Below, piece by piece: positions 44,277 through 57,119 of a DNA stretch of 64,000 bases. Position numbers and translations under genes: made by a program. This stretch comes from Phoronis australis. Taxonomy: Eukaryota > Phoronida > Phoronidae. Position 1 is the stretch's first letter; every line of letters begins with the position of its first letter. The stretch covers positions 327,100 through 391,099 of the forward strand of contig NMRA01000329.1 in NCBI GenBank assembly GCA_002633005.1, written 5' to 3'. Under the pieces are notes generated by a model. The model saw nothing but the letters and a program-made list of their open reading frames with translations. It was not told the DNA's origin and did not search any database.

Positions 44277-45131
44277 ATGGGGTCTTTCATGGGCCACTTC
44301 ATCCCTGGCTTTGGTTTTTTCCTTCTGGCCACTTGGTGGTTGTGTCACAGTCTCGTTCGTTTCTTCAGACATCGCTTCCTGAGGATTCCGTTTCAGTCAA
44401 AAGCCAGCTACACCTTGCCGTGCTACTGTTTTTGCAAAAAGCGCTCTGTGGAGATTCCGGTAGAGGCCGCTCTGAAAGGTGGATTCCCCATTTTGGGAAT
44501 AGTAGTGGAAGCGAGTGTTGGATATCGAGATGGGAAAATGGAACCAATGAATGCCCAGCACATCACCATGTATTTTGCGTTTGTCTTATCGGGATTGGTG
44601 GATTTTCTGTTATACTTCGACACGTCATTACCCAAGGGAATTGATTATGTGGCCTTTATTCTGGCTAATTTAATTGAGATGATTTTATTCCTTTTCCATC
44701 TGCACCACAGAACGCCTACGGACGTACATGTCCACATGCTTCTGGTTTACACGCTCGCCATTATCATCTTCATTTGTTTAGTGGACATGGCGTACCCAAA
44801 CCAACCACTAGCTGCATTGGCAAAGTCCTACATTCTATTCGTCAAAGCTGTATGGTATGTCCAAGTCGGTTACATTCTCTACAACCCCACACCGTTTCCA
44901 GGCAGAAAGGAATGGTTCAAAAACGACCCCGAGGAGATTATGTCTGTGACGATATACTATGCGCTTAATCTCGGCGCATCATTTTTCTTCTATGTTCTTA
45001 TAACAGTATGCTTTGGAACTCTTTATCGCACCTGTTGCGCTACAACAGAAGCCCGCAGAGAGAGTCGAGCTGCTAGGCAACCATTGTTAGGTGACACCGG
45101 CCCGGCAGAGACGGATGAGCCTGTCGGGTAA
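44277..45131 (+). CDS. TMEM45-family membrane protein
   Basis: One uninterrupted coding exon of 284 codons. The start MGSFMGHFIPGFGFFLLATW matches the conserved N-terminus of TMEM45 (DUF716) proteins, which also begin with a short Gly/His/Pro segment and a WW motif. About seven hydrophobic segments can be drawn: roughly residues 8-26, 69-82, 96-114, 122-140, 152-171, 182-203 and 223-247. His-rich FHLHHRTPTDVHVH lies between segments four and five, as in the family. The tail is Arg-rich with a dileucine-type RQPLL near the end, a possible endosomal or lysosomal sorting signal (inference). The length equals the family norm. The molecular function of the family is poorly defined. A 5' non-coding exon is probable, since an acceptor-like TTGTTCAAGGTACAG precedes the ATG. 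Confidence 0.93.
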   Translation: MGSFMGHFIPGFGFFLLATWWLCHSLVRFFRHRFLRIPFQSKASYTLPCYCFCKKRSVEIPVEAALKGGFPILGIVVEASVGYRDGKMEPMNAQHITMYFAFVLSGLVDFLLYFDTSLPKGIDYVAFILANLIEMILFLFHLHHRTPTDVHVHMLLVYTLAIIIFICLVDMAYPNQPLAALAKSYILFVKAVWYVQVGYILYNPTPFPGRKEWFKNDPEEIMSVTIYYALNLGASFFFYVLITVCFGTLYRTCCATTEARRESRAARQPLLGDTGPAETDEPVG

Positions 45132-45179
45132 ACGCTGGCGCCAAAGTCATATGTATATGAGACGACTCCAAATCAGAGC

Positions 45180-45185
45180 AATAAA
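45180..45185 (+). terminator. Poly(A) signal of TMEM45-family gene
   Basis: AATAAA lies 48 nt after the stop codon. It is close but usable, implying a very short 3' UTR. Confidence 0.55.
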
Positions 45186-48100
45186 CACTGACTGCCATTG
45201 GTCGGAGACGATTTTCGTTTTTCGAAATATATTTTGCGCCCCTCGTACGTGTTGGGTGAATCTGGCTGTCTGGTGTTACCTGGTGAATTGATCCCAAAAA
45301 GTAGCATAAGATCATAAATGCTTCACGAATATTTTACTCTGGAAAAAATGAAACTCATTTTTTAAGAATATTAGAACAAATGACGTTTGTCGTGCTTAGG
45401 CCTACAGCTTTGTTTTTGTTTCAATTAAGGGACATTACTGTTTTTACGGCTGAATCACATTTTTGTGATTGGGTGGGAGACATTTTGTAGTTATTATTTT
45501 AACCAGAACTATAAAACAATAAGACCAGTTGTGTGTTTGTGATTTTATGACAAATCGTCAATTATCATCGTCGTCTGCCAGGCATATTCAATGATACCAA
45601 GGCCGACGACTTTATCACTCGAATAGGCTTTAAATGCCCTGCCATTTAACTGTTACCGCGAATAGGTGCTGCGGTTATTCTAAAAAAATAACTATCTTTT
45701 CTCTCCGACACTAAAACACGCCTTCACTTTTCCATGGATAGAACGCTACGACATTCACGAGGACGAAAAGGTTAAGAACATTTTTTAAATATAGTCTGCT
45801 GCTCAAAGCGGTTTTCGTATAAAGTAAGTCTCATTTTGTTAATTTGAAATTTGAGCTGAAACGAGCTCAAATTATTCGGGATGCGGTTTTTTATTTACTT
45901 GGTTTTGTGAGTGGCTCAAACAGGCTCTTTTCCAGGTGATAGTTTTCATATTTAGAAGAGATCATTTCAAGAGGTGCGTAGAAGTTGCTGGAACTCTCAC
46001 AAAAGCACGTAACTTAGATATGGCTGTGGACATCAATACCCAACACAGATTCTCGAAGCTTTTGATGCGTATAACCCTGCGTCCAGATATAGCCATATTG
46101 TCTAATTCCGATCCCATGCTTGTGAGTCAGTGAACGGTGTTTGCAGGTACGTGAGTCGTGTTTATGCGTCCGTGACGTGTTTATGAGTTCGTTAATCGTG
46201 TAGTTTAGGTACCTTGAATTCGGCTTGGATGTTTTAGCCGGCATGGGAGTTTAGGTCCTTGGAGGTCTGAGTACGAATGCAAATTATTGTCGGATGTCCA
46301 GCAATGTAATGCATCAGTGTTCCATCAATCGGTGCAATTTGTTTTTCCATCGAGGTTAGATATGTAGAGGCTCCCATGCTACAAGTGCCTGAAGATGCTC
46401 TAAGCTCTTGGCATTTCTGGGAAGTCAGAAATGTTAGCGAAAGGCGTTTTATCGGCCGCTGAGGCCATTTCGTCGTGGATGTAGATACAGTTGGTGTTCC
46501 AGCAAAAGAGAGTAAGCCCATTTGATCAGAGTATGGTCAGCCCTGGTGGCCTACCACTGCATGAAGTACCACATGAATGGTTGATTCTTCTGAGAAAGAC
46601 AAGAAATTCGCTGGGTTAAATAACACAACAACCACGTTATCTGTTTAAAGTGATTTGGTGTTTCCAGGGATTGAAAATACGGAAACTTGCTACATGGTGT
46701 CAAATTTATTAAAGTGTGCCACGGTCATCAACGCTATTGTGTAATAATCATTCAAACTGTGTCCCAAGCATGTTAAGCAGCCATGAACGCGCCTAACTTC
46801 CATCCATCACAAAAACCAACTTTTGATTTAGACTACTTATGAAATCGGTCTACTGTCCCTTAGTCAAATCTCTGTGAGCGACGTCCAGGCTCCAAAAGAA
46901 GTAACAGCCGTTCAACAGTGGTGGCAAGCCCACAAGTCACTGCCCATCTCAGCATATGGAACAACTTGAGGCCAAGTTTTTAGCGGTGTGCTAAATCGAT
47001 ACTTTGGCGGAACGGAAATTTATATCCGCTTAACTTATTAAATTATCTAAGATTAGGAATACTTGAAAATGGCTTCACTAGGAACTAACCTTGTCTTTGT
47101 TTTCCGGAATCCACAAAGTTTTATATGGAAGAAACAGAGGTTAGGAAAAAGCCACAGTTAAGAATCATTGTATTACAAAACCTGCTCACTGTACACATTT
47201 GTTTTTGTTTTCTCTGTGCCGGTACGAGTCCACGGTTTCGTCTACCATGTTGAATATTTAGGTTGAGTGAACAAACCAATTTTACGTGAGTTTCTCTTGT
47301 AAGTGGACGGGAGTGTAAGGCCAGCCGAAACCAGAATTTTTTCAAGATTTCCAGTAGATTGTGAAAGGTTGTAATTATGCCATTGCCAATATATTCTGGA
47401 TTGCTACACACTCGTTTTTCTTTGTGGCAACTACGTATTCTCAATTTTGGTACCCATTTAAAATGCCGACGATGTCAGCACAAATCTGGCAATTTGAAAC
47501 CGGCGCTAGCTTTTTTACGTAGTCCATCCGTCACAAGCGAAGCCCGAGATCATATTAGGCTTTCTTGCAAGGGTCTTGAGTCAGGAACACAAACCAGTTG
47601 TGCACGCACGCTGTTACACTTGTCCACCTTGCATACTCCACTGCAGTGTTGGTTTAGGCTGCACATAACAAATTGCAGGCAATCGGATAAATGCACCATA
47701 TCCCGGTGGCTATATGGGCGGGAAATTGTGTACCTTTAGCAAGCACTGGGGTGTAAAAAGATGGAATTCAAACTGGAGCGGGCACTGACATAAGTGACTC
47801 CCATTTCTTGTTTTTAATCCTGAGCAGCTAATGAACTTCACGGATCTGAAGCTCTCTCGACGGAGCTCAGTGGTAGTTTTTTCTGTGCCTTCAGTCATTT
47901 CTCGGCACTAATGTAATTCGAATTATTTTTCCCTTGACAGCTTCTTGTTCCGATGAGGAACTATTAAAGATGAAACTCTAGTTTTCGAATTATTAGAGAT
48001 AAAACATCGCTAAAGACGCTAGGCGATGGGCCAGAATTTGTAGGGCTTCTAGAAAATGTTTTTTGTGAGTACTTTAGGGAGGCAATTTTATTTTGGTGTT

Positions 48101-49469
48101 TTTTAATTCGTTTACTAGAGTGTTTTCAAAATCTGAAAAGTTCCCACATATAAAGTTGCACATTATTGAGAAATTTGAGTTTGAAATTGCATAATAACCA
48201 CCATAGAGCTTAGACTTGTAAAAACAACAGCTTTTGCTATCTTTTTTGTAAAACAAGTAATATGGTCCCATCAATGCCATTGTATTGAACAATAACACAC
48301 TCACATTACATGTTTTATTGTTGTAGACTAATTATAAACAGTGAAAATTAAAAAATGTAAAGTGATACCTAGTGGCAGAAATGTCAACTAAATCTGAATG
48401 TTACTAGGAGGTTATTCTGGCATTGTGTGGCAACAAAAATTACACAAAACACTTGAGACTGGGCAAAATTTGTGCCTCAATGACTGAATCATTGAATAAT
48501 GGTGTAAAATATAGCTTGTTTTCATAATACACCAAAAATACGTTATAGTACAAAAACAATAGTTGAATGATCTCTGTGAATGTGCACACAGACTGTATGT
48601 AATAGATTATTCTGACAGCGTTTATCAAGCAGTATGAGACAAATACATGACAATGATCAAAGTATGTACTTTCTGTGACTTACTCAACAAATAAAATTCA
48701 CTTTTTAATACAAAAAACACGAAATATGGGGTTGGAGGTCTATTTAGGGTTGACTTGTCAAAGAACTATCCAATGATATGCAGTCAGTGTTGCTGATGTT
48801 ACTACAGTTGTCCCAGCTGCACATTTCTGTACAGTTTGACCCAGCACACATGCTCTTTTTGCACTTGCAGCGTTCATCGTTTAGTACTGTCAATGAAGCT
48901 GCTGGCATTGCCCTACATTTTAACTACAAAGCTCCACCGCCACGAACTTATCAGGAACTAATCCACCACCAGCCTAACAAATTAACATGCCGTCTAATCT
49001 GTCGCCTAAACATGTTGATCGTCTAATAATTAGATTAGTGATTGAAATTTAACTTTTTAAATCAGATGCTCATACCATAGTCAATTGATTTACACTTAAG
49101 GTAATCAATGTTTGACGAAATGGACAGTGGCATCATTACAGCTACCTAAATAATTAATGTTTACAAAAAATTGAGAAGAGGTTACCTCTATCCCAGAACT
49201 ACGGTAGGGGATGACGGCCACTCGGGAATTTTGGTTGCAACCATCTCAGTACTCCATTTAACCTCCTAAAAAATTTGTGACTTAAAGTGCTTAAAATCAC
49301 ACCCACACTATAACGCCATATGATTATCTCTTGGCGCAAGCAGTATCGATGTGGCAACTGAACAAGGGAGTGTTAGAAAAACAGGATTGCAGGAGTATTT
49401 GTTTAAACTGGGAACAAATGAAAACATTAACGGCCTCCTCAGAGGCATCTCTCTACGCGGTACTTCTAA

Positions 49470-49570
49470 ACTTATAGGAACGTGACTTATGTTTTAACCA
49501 GTGTGATGCACAATTTGCCGACAAGCATCCGGCATATGGAGTACATGGTATGATCACCGTCTCTACTGGG
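49470..49570 (-). repeat. Dispersed copy of ZNF318-intron inverted-repeat arm
   Basis: GTGACTTATGTTTTAACCAG, AATTTGCCGACAAGC, CCGGCATATGGAG and CACCGTCTCTACTGG align in order with 15964-16045. Confidence 0.5.
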
Positions 49571-52207
49571 TCAGCGGTATTGTCTATGGCCTAGGCAGCC
49601 AAGGGGCTAAACAAGTTAAAAAAACATTTGGTGATAAAACTGAAACACACTTGGAAAACACCAAGATGTACCTTTCAAAAGCATGTACCTGTTTTTCAAA
49701 GCTATATAGTTGTTACTTTTTTCTCTTTCTTGAAATGTGGTTTATATACTTTTCCTGCTAACAATTGATGCACTCATGTTTCAGAATGATGTTCCTGTCT
49801 TGTTCAGGTTAATTGGATGTTTTAGATTTTGGAAATATAATTGATTTTCTTGGGAAATCTTGGATAACATCTGTATAAATTTCAGCAACTTCAGCTTTAG
49901 TACTACTGCTGGTGTCTTGAAACGTTGCTATACCTTTGTCCTTTCAATTTTTGGTCTGACACTTGGTCTTCTACAGCAGTACACTAATACTAGTGTATAC
50001 CAGGACATGCATCTGTTTTCTGTACAAACGTTTGTGACACCTCTTCTTCTTTTTGATCTACTGATCTGAAGAGTTCCACAGTCCATCAGCTTTCGTCAGG
50101 AAGCTTCTCTAAGCTTCTTCAGGCTCTGGTATCACAATTTGTGCTGTTTGATAAACCTTGAATTATACAGGCAGGCACAGTAACTCAGCACAACAATACA
50201 ATCTGGCTCTCTGATTGGTCAATTCAATAGAAAAGCGCCACCAAGTGGCAGGAATGTGCATAATATTTTGTGCAACAAAAACACCTTTTTAAAAAAATGT
50301 GCAAGTGTAGACGTGGGAACTTTTTGGAATTTGATTTATACGTATATTATCTAGCCACATAGAAAAAGTTAGGTTGCCCCCCAAAATACTCACAAGGATG
50401 AACGCTATGAGATCTGGCCCACCGACTATTAATAACGATGAATTACTCAGGGGGGGNGGGGCAACAACGGCCTCCGAGACGGCGGATGTGAATTGTTGCC
50501 ACAAGTAACCAAATTATTTTCGCAGGCGATGGATTTATTTTAAAACATAACACCTGTACGCCTTGTCACTTTATTTTTTTTTGTATGTCGCTAACTTCAA
50601 GAACCCTGAGAGCTCAACTTTCAGCAACGTCGTCTGACACCCGCACTGAGTTTGGGACCGCAGTCGACTAGATAAAACACGTACATATTCGAATAAATCA
50701 CGCTAGAGAATGTGGCAGTGGGTTTAATTATAGACTATAGACGAGTATCTATAGTTTAACAACAGTTCCACATCGAATGTGAAGCTCTCGGGTTTTGAAG
50801 AATTCCCTCAACTCACGGAAAGGTGTCAAATTAACTCACGATTTTGATTACATTATCCCAATATTGAACTAAATCTCCCACTTTTCTCGAATTGTAATGA
50901 CGGGTTACCCGGTAATCGAGGATGAGTGGGACAGTGTGCCTCATTGGTTTCTGACTACCGCCTCTCGATTTCGGAAGTCATGTTGACAATCCGTTACTGG
51001 ATGTTTGTGTATTATCTTGAAGTAATAAAAAATGCAAACCAAAAATTGATTTTCGCGTATTGCATCTCAGTCAAAATGGCATTAGTACGCGGTTCTTAAA
51101 GATAGCCTCTAGACACCAAAACACCCTTTTGACACCAGAAATATAGACGAGTAGTTTTTAATAAAATATTGTTTTTGTTTCTTGCACACCATGTACAGTA
51201 TGTAATTAATTGCGACGTAAATGTTACCGCCTATAATTCGTAGCCACTTGGCGTGTCCCAGAGAAACTCTATCAGCGTTAAGTGGTATCAGGAAGAGATA
51301 ACGTTTGAAATCACGTTAAAATGCGCTAAAACAGTTGTCCCTTCCTGGTTATCTCTTCCTGGTGGTATACATAACACCATCGTGCCAACGAAATTTCCCC
51401 TAAGCCTCACTGCGCAACAGCTGCCGTCACTGAAGTTTCTTGGACGTCGGCAAGTCATCGGTCTCTGCCGGCAAACTGAAAACGCCACTTGCTTGTGCCA
51501 CAATGTAAGCGACAATGGCATACATTTGTGTAACTCCCCCACCGATCCCGTCATGTGCCGTGCAAGGACTGGCGATAAAATTTCCGATCATGCAGCGACA
51601 ACTGGTCTCGCCTTAGCTGGTGCAAAGCTGTATACCAACTCTACAGCTTAATTTGCGCCGATGTGAGTAAAATGTGACCAAATGGAATATGACACAACAT
51701 CGGTGTCATTAAAAGCTAGGCCTACACTGCTCTTCTTTGAGTAAACTAAATATTTACCGGTGTTGGAAAAAATGGCATCACCGTTCGTCTGCTGCTAAAA
51801 TTGATGCACTCTTTTGGGTCGGCTTTCGGCTGTCACTTATTGGCTAGTTTCTGTTTCCTGATTCATCAATCAAATGTTCTTCCCTTCCACGAGATTGCGT
51901 ACATGTCACAACAAATTATCGGAAATGGTTTTCTTTCGTTATAAGTTTTTAGTCTTTTAATACCAGCAAACTAAATTTCAGAACAAATTTTGCCGCTGCG
52001 AAGCTGTCTTAAAGTGTACACAACTTGACTCTAGTACCTCAAAATAATTTTTATTATTATATCTTGCTTGATCTTTTCAGTGCCTTTAGTGCACTGCTCA
52101 TAAAGAAACACGCAAAAAAATGAAAAAATAAAAATTATGTACAACGTCATGGGTTGAACCCAAGTCGTCCGCTTTACGTTGTTCGGATCAGAGACAAAGT
52201 GTAAAGA

Positions 52208-52476
52208 GTGAAGAGACAGCAAAGTATATTTAGTGTCGAGAAGGTTCGTAGAGGGATCAAAAGATGTGTTTCCGGAGGCTGCAGCAACAGCAGCCAGGCG
52301 GAGAACGTCTCGGTGTTCCGAAGGACACCAAAGTTGCGCAGAAGTGGCATCGCTTCGAGCGCTGAACGAGAGTGTGGGACGTCATCGTGGACCAAGCGAT
52401 TCGGTCCGGGGCCACTCTGTGTTCTGCCCACTTTGAGGACTCGTGTTTCGACTCCAGTCACAGGAGACGTTACGAC
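52208..52476 (+). pseudogene. Frameshifted THAP-type zinc finger remnant
   Basis: The N-terminal half of a C2CH THAP finger (RCVSGGCSNSSQAENVSVF, cysteines at 52265 and 52280) is in one frame. The remainder is in another: VAQKWHRFER, then VWDVIVDQA and TLCSAHFEDSCF with the final Cys/His near 52420-52431. The switch occurs just after VSVF, consistent with a one-base deletion. A TGA at 52363-52365 interrupts the second frame right after RFER. No in-frame ATG precedes it. The domain order and spacing are clear, and the reading frame is not usable as it stands. Confidence 0.75.
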
Positions 52477-52507
52477 GAAGGCCTGGTTCAATAAAGGACA
52501 ATATTCG

Positions 52508-52777
52508 TCATTCAGAAACATCAGCTCTTAGTTCAAGATCGTCTGTGATGACTGGATTGACTCGCTGAGCCCGAGGCCGCTTCTCTCGCGGGAGGATCCA
52601 GTTCGTAAGGCCAAAAGTAGAAAAGTACGCAGCCGGAACCAGGTTAAACTTGTTCTCGCTTTCGTGCAACCCCATTTCCTCATCCTGGCCACCATTCCCG
52701 TACGTTTCTTCATAGTATATTTTGTTCAATTCTTGCTCATAATCGTCGTCGCTTTCAAATTCCCTGCTCTCCGCCAT
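52508..52777 (-). CDS. Hypothetical 89-aa acidic protein
   Basis: It begins with an ATG and MAESREFESDDDYEQELNKI, is strongly acidic in the first 45 residues, and is basic around LPREKRPRAQR. It ends at a stop just beside the THAP remnant, on the opposite strand, inside the same inverted repeats. No family was recognised. It could be the start of a longer spliced or transposon-encoded protein, or chance. Confidence 0.3.
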   Translation of the reverse strand: MAESREFESDDDYEQELNKIYYEETYGNGGQDEEMGLHESENKFNLVPAAYFSTFGLTNWILPREKRPRAQRVNPVITDDLELRADVSE

Positions 52778-54380
52778 TGTTCGATGCTAGTCACTGATCT
52801 CCTGTGTTCAACCCATGACGTCACGTGGCGGCAAATGTGAAAATTGGCAAAATTAAAAGAAAAATCAAAATTTCGAGCTAATTACACAAAATAAATATGG
52901 GTTTACCTAAATTTTACGTCATACATTTAGTCTGTGGCCACCGGTAATTAAAAATGTGCAAAAATCCATGGTGTGTACTGTTTAATCTCCCCGGCTAGAT
53001 ATTGTCCACTTAGGAAATGGCCCGGCGCGTGCGCTTGGAGCGTACTGTTTTCAAAACGACGATAGACTATTCTTTGTTACAAAAGGTCGAGAATTGTGCC
53101 AGAAAATGACGTTTATTAGGTTGTTTTTCCCTTAAAAAGCTGCAGCGGGCAAGGTTAATGTCGGTTTATTCCCAGATTTTCGGGCACGTAAAGGGCGTTG
53201 GCTCTACGTTGCAGTGTTGATGAGTTTCACGACGAGGTGATGAGCAGAACTACCGGGGCTGTATGAAATTTCTGGGTCTAACAGAGCTCAACACGTACAC
53301 AGTGGTACTTAGCTGTATTTCGACGATAGTCTTCAAAAAAGCTAGTTGGCTGGCAGCAAAATCTCACAGGCACACTTCGACGTTTCGTGTCACTGTTCCG
53401 TCCCGTGTTCCTGAATCCTTGGCCAGGGCCGTTCCCGTATCGGAGTATATTTATGAGTGAACTTAAAACGTTAAATTGAATGCAAATCCTTATAACTGAT
53501 TGAATTTGTTTTCAAGCAATCGAGACTTCGTTTCATAGTTTTCATATGTTACACTCACCAACGGTTGTGTTGTTATTAAGTTTTCAATCTTTGTACAAGG
53601 ATATGTCCGAGTCTATATTCAAAATGGCGGTGACGGATTGCAGGATTTCAAGGCGAATTATGTTTTGAAAATTTAGTTTTTTACTGTTTAGCGACTCCAG
53701 TAATCCACCCGGGGATTCCCATACGGGCCGTATTTGAATGTGTGCTAAGCGTGACTGTTTGAATATCGGTTACTACCTATCCATTTTGTCCACCAGGAAT
53801 TATTTTGTTTCTCACTGGCCCGTTTCAGCCAGAAATTGTAGTGGTAGTTATAGTTGTGGTAGATCAAACGACACAACTTTTCGTAATTAAAGAGTGAATG
53901 GAGTTTGAATGTTGTGCAAAACATTGAACGTTGACTTGTTGCGCGAAGCGGTGAAGCAATTAACCTGCTTTCTCACTCTGTTTAGTCGTGCTTCAGCTGT
54001 CACATGTTGTGCGTGCGTACTACATCATTTGAAACGTGTACCTGGTACCTTAAGGTAATATATAAGCTAATGCAGATGCTTATTGGTAAAGTGCGACAGT
54101 GTATCTTCACGGAGGCATCACACAAAGCTCAGTCAGTCGCGTGCGTCAAGCAAGAGCATGTAGGTATTTGGACCCTCTGGTGAGGAATTTAAATGATTTG
54201 ATAGTTCCGTTCATTTTATCTGTAGTTAGATGTCGCCATGTGTGCCAATTTTGTGTTGCCCCCGTCGCTTTCGCCACCAGTTGTATGCCGCTCCTCTAAT
54301 TGTCTCCACTTTACCGAAGATCTAACACCCCTCAGTAGCACTCTGATAAACCGTAAATGTAACAATATCGTAAAACGTAA

Positions 54381-54602
54381 AATATAAATAGGTAAATAAA
54401 ACAACAAGAATGGATCAACTGAAATTTTTGGATATAATGACGTCCTTCGTCAACAGAAACAGAAATGAAGTAAAATCAAACACCAACTATATGACATTTG
54501 ACATTGATTTTACTTTATTTCTGTTTCTGTTGACGAAGGACGTCATTACATCCGAAAATTTCAGTTGATCCATTCTTGTTGTTTTATTTACCTATTTATA
54601 TT
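54381..54602. mobile_element. 222-bp foldback element with about 99-bp arms
   Basis: The left arm (54381-54479) and right arm (54504-54602) are inverted copies with only a few differences, separated by about 24 bp. Shared blocks include AATATAAATAGGTAAATAAA, GATCAACTGAAATTTT and AATGACGTCCTTCGTC. A solitary right arm of the same family lies at 60233-60332. Confidence 0.85.
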
Positions 54603-54691
54603 CTACATTTCGTGAAACAATAGTATCCTTGGGAGGATCCGGATCGCCTTATTTAGTTTCAGATTTATTTTCTACGTTGTAAAACGTAACG

Positions 54692-54807
54692 GTTGTTACA
54701 TTATACGTCATTGTTGCATTTTAGGTTGCTAAGCCTCTCCTAAAATGTAACTGTTACAAATTACGTCGAATGCACAAGCGAGAAATGCACCATTGTTACA
54801 TTTTACG
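54692..54807 (-). repeat. CGTAAAATGTAACA repeat, copy 1
   Basis: Read on the minus strand it gives CGTAAAATGTAACAATGG, CATTTCTCGCTTGTGCATTC, then GCAACAATGACG. These match 57743-57845 on the plus strand, so the two copies are inverted relative to each other and 3 kb apart. Confidence 0.8.
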
Positions 54808-55877
54808 AAAGCGACGTCATATTTCGTGACTTTGTATATTTCTCACGCGTAGGAAAACGGTTCACGCATTTAACACTTTATTTCTCGGATTTTTTAAATG
54901 AAATTCTATCAAATGTGCCAGCTCGAACTTCTACATGTAGATGTGTCGCCATGTGCTTTTCATTGTTCACTTTTAACATGAGTAGTTTCTTGGTACAGTA
55001 TGGTCAAAAATGTACCCAGTACAGTTTTAACTCCAGACAAAAGGAGTTTCCACGATCAGGTAACAAGTTTTTATTGTAAAAGCGTTCTTGCAGTCTTTTG
55101 TTGGCGCTCACAGGTCATAAACCAATTGTGCACCCGGCGTTACGCACGTCCCTTGGTAAGCACAACAGAAACAATGACACAGTATTTTGGCTAATATCTA
55201 TCGTATTTCTTCGGGAACAAACGACAATACCAATTTTCACGGAGAATTCAATTTCGGAAGCCAGTTTGATAGAAAAACACCCGTTTTAGTCCACGATAAT
55301 TTGACTTGCAACATCCAGTGTTTTATTGCCTTGGAGTCATCGCTAGTGCTTCATACACAGGGAGCAAGACCAAAGTTTTTGACATTGTAATAGAAGGAAA
55401 TAAAAGCACGCATATAGTTGCAGGCAGGTAGGCAGATTTTGTCAGTGCAACAGCGAAAGATCGCCTTTGATAAGGGCGGGCCAATAGTTTTAAAAAGTGG
55501 CGGTATACTAACGTGTTTAAAAGCTGAAAGAAATATCGTGACTTTTTCCTATGATTTCAAACCTTTCTGAAATAATGGTGGTAACATAAGATCAAACCGT
55601 TACGTGTTTACGAGAAAAATGGGATTCCTAGCTGGTAAAATAGAAAAATTTTTGACAGTCTGAAAGGACATGGTCATTTTGCTCAAACCGGGTCTAGGTC
55701 TATAGTTCAAAGGGGCAATAGTTCGAAAAAAGCTGACCGTCGGCCTTTCGGACTACAAAAACAAGCACTTTCTGTTTCAATCATTTTTTAAGATAAAATA
55801 TCAATTAAAATTGCTATTTGGTCAATGTTCGTTAGCTCGAAGCACATAGAAATAAAGACAGAGGTTGGACATTCTCA

Positions 55878-56140
55878 GGGGCGGATCCAAGATTTTGAGT
55901 TAGGGGGTCCCTGGCACACGAATAACGGCAGAATTTCGCCTCATGCACACGCCTAGCCTAAAATGTAGGGATGTAGGAGTCTCGAATTTTGGGGTTTGTG
56001 GACCTCATTACTGAAAAAATGGGGTTTGTTCAAGTCCTATGCATTGTGCATTCGCCCACCGAGCCCCCCAGGGTGCGCGCATATGCTAGTCAGCAATTCG
56101 CACCTCGAACTGCCGAATGGAATCTGGGAAAATTTTCCGT
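55878..56140 (+). mobile_element. GGCGGATCC-family relative
   Basis: It starts GGGGCGGATCCAAGATTTTG and contains CCCCAGGGTGCGCGCATATG and CCGAATGGAATCTGGGAAAA, matching blocks in the 31953 and 43.2-kb copies. The right boundary is unclear. Confidence 0.5.
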
Positions 56141-56540
56141 ATATAGTTGCAGCTGTATAAATAACCGTTACAATCGACATGCAATCAGGCCCTGAGCGTA
56201 GCATTTGGTACAAAACTGTTAATTATGTGACACTTGTGTCTCAGTTTTCAATTGCTAAATATTCTATCGTCTGCAACTCAGGCGCCAATTCCTTGGAGAC
56301 AATTTTCAGGAGATGTTACGATTTCAATGCACAGGTACCGATGTTTTCATCTTTGCTGTCTCTTTTCAAGTAATGAATCTTTACATTTAAAACTGTTTCT
56401 TTGACAAGAGAAAACTTGCAACCTAACGCGCAAGTTCATACATGTGATGTGATCCGCCATGTGAACAGTCTGAGTGAAGTATTTAAAAAATTTGTCGAAA
56501 AATGAAAGAAACTTAGGAATTCGAAGCGTATGGAATAAAT

Positions 56541-56655
56541 ACAAAACGCACGTTGATTGGCGTAGATGAAGTAATAACCCACTCGACATTATTCCGCGGA
56601 ATGATAATGTCTCGTGAGATAGTACTTCATCTACGTCACTCTCGGTACGTTTTGT
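56541..56655. mobile_element. 115-bp palindromic element centred on CCGCGG
   Basis: ACAAAACG and CGTTTTGT form the ends, CGTAGATGAAGTA and TACTTCATCTACG lie within, and the palindrome centre CCGCGG is at 56594-56599. Arms are about 58 bp and imperfect. No coding capacity is present. Confidence 0.75.
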
Positions 56656-57042
56656 GTACATATTAATGAACATTACCGTGCTTGCCTATAGTTCAGAAAT
56701 ATCAATATTTGAAGTTGGTGCACGTCTAAACAAGATTTTATATCTCAACTTCCTCGTATCCAAAAGTAGGCCTACTCTACATCCACATCTGTCAAGACGT
56801 TTCTTACCATATCATTAAGGCTGAACATAGGAACGCCTTTAAAATCCTTTTGAAACAGCACTCACTGTCCATTACGGGAAAGCCGGTGAAAACATTGAAC
56901 CATAAATGAGATGATTTTAAAATCTTTGAGGGCCAAGACGTATTAGCACTTTGCTAAAAACATATATTGTGTATACTGCACTGTTATGTACCCTTGTTAG
57001 ATAAAAGCAAAAATTTTAATGGTACAGATAAAAAGTAATTGT

Positions 57043-57113
57043 AGTGAAACTAGTAATAGTAGTAATATCAGTAATAGTAGTAATAGTAATGTAACAGTAG
57101 TAATAGTAATGTG
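57043..57113. repeat. Imperfect AGTAAT/TAG microsatellite
   Basis: Irregular repeats of AGTAATAGTAATA lie directly left of the 57120 palindromic element. Confidence 0.8.
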
Positions 57114-57119
57114 ATAAAT

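Larger units (their letters stand above)
52144..52821. mobile_element. Segment with 16-bp inverted ends enclosing a THAP remnant
   Basis: ACGTCATGGGTTGAAC at 52144-52159 recurs as its exact reverse complement at 52806-52821. The 678-bp segment contains a broken THAP domain (plus strand) and an 89-codon open frame (minus strand). THAP domains occur in P-element- and Kolobok-type transposases, so a decayed transposon is plausible. No target duplication was found and no catalytic core is visible. Confidence 0.5.

Noticed and set aside
46234-46521. 95-codon minus-strand open frame, possible transposase fragment
   Set aside because: None of the three frames gives a DDE, integrase or reverse-transcriptase motif.
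47377-47739. 120-codon open frame
   Set aside because: It has an ATG start but no recognisable domain, codon pattern or neighbouring exon; another frame is open on the opposite strand.
51253-51651. 132-codon open frame with overlapping opposite-strand frame
   Set aside because: No ATG start (GTG after an upstream stop), no splice logic and no recognised motif. It could be an exon of an unknown gene but cannot be supported.
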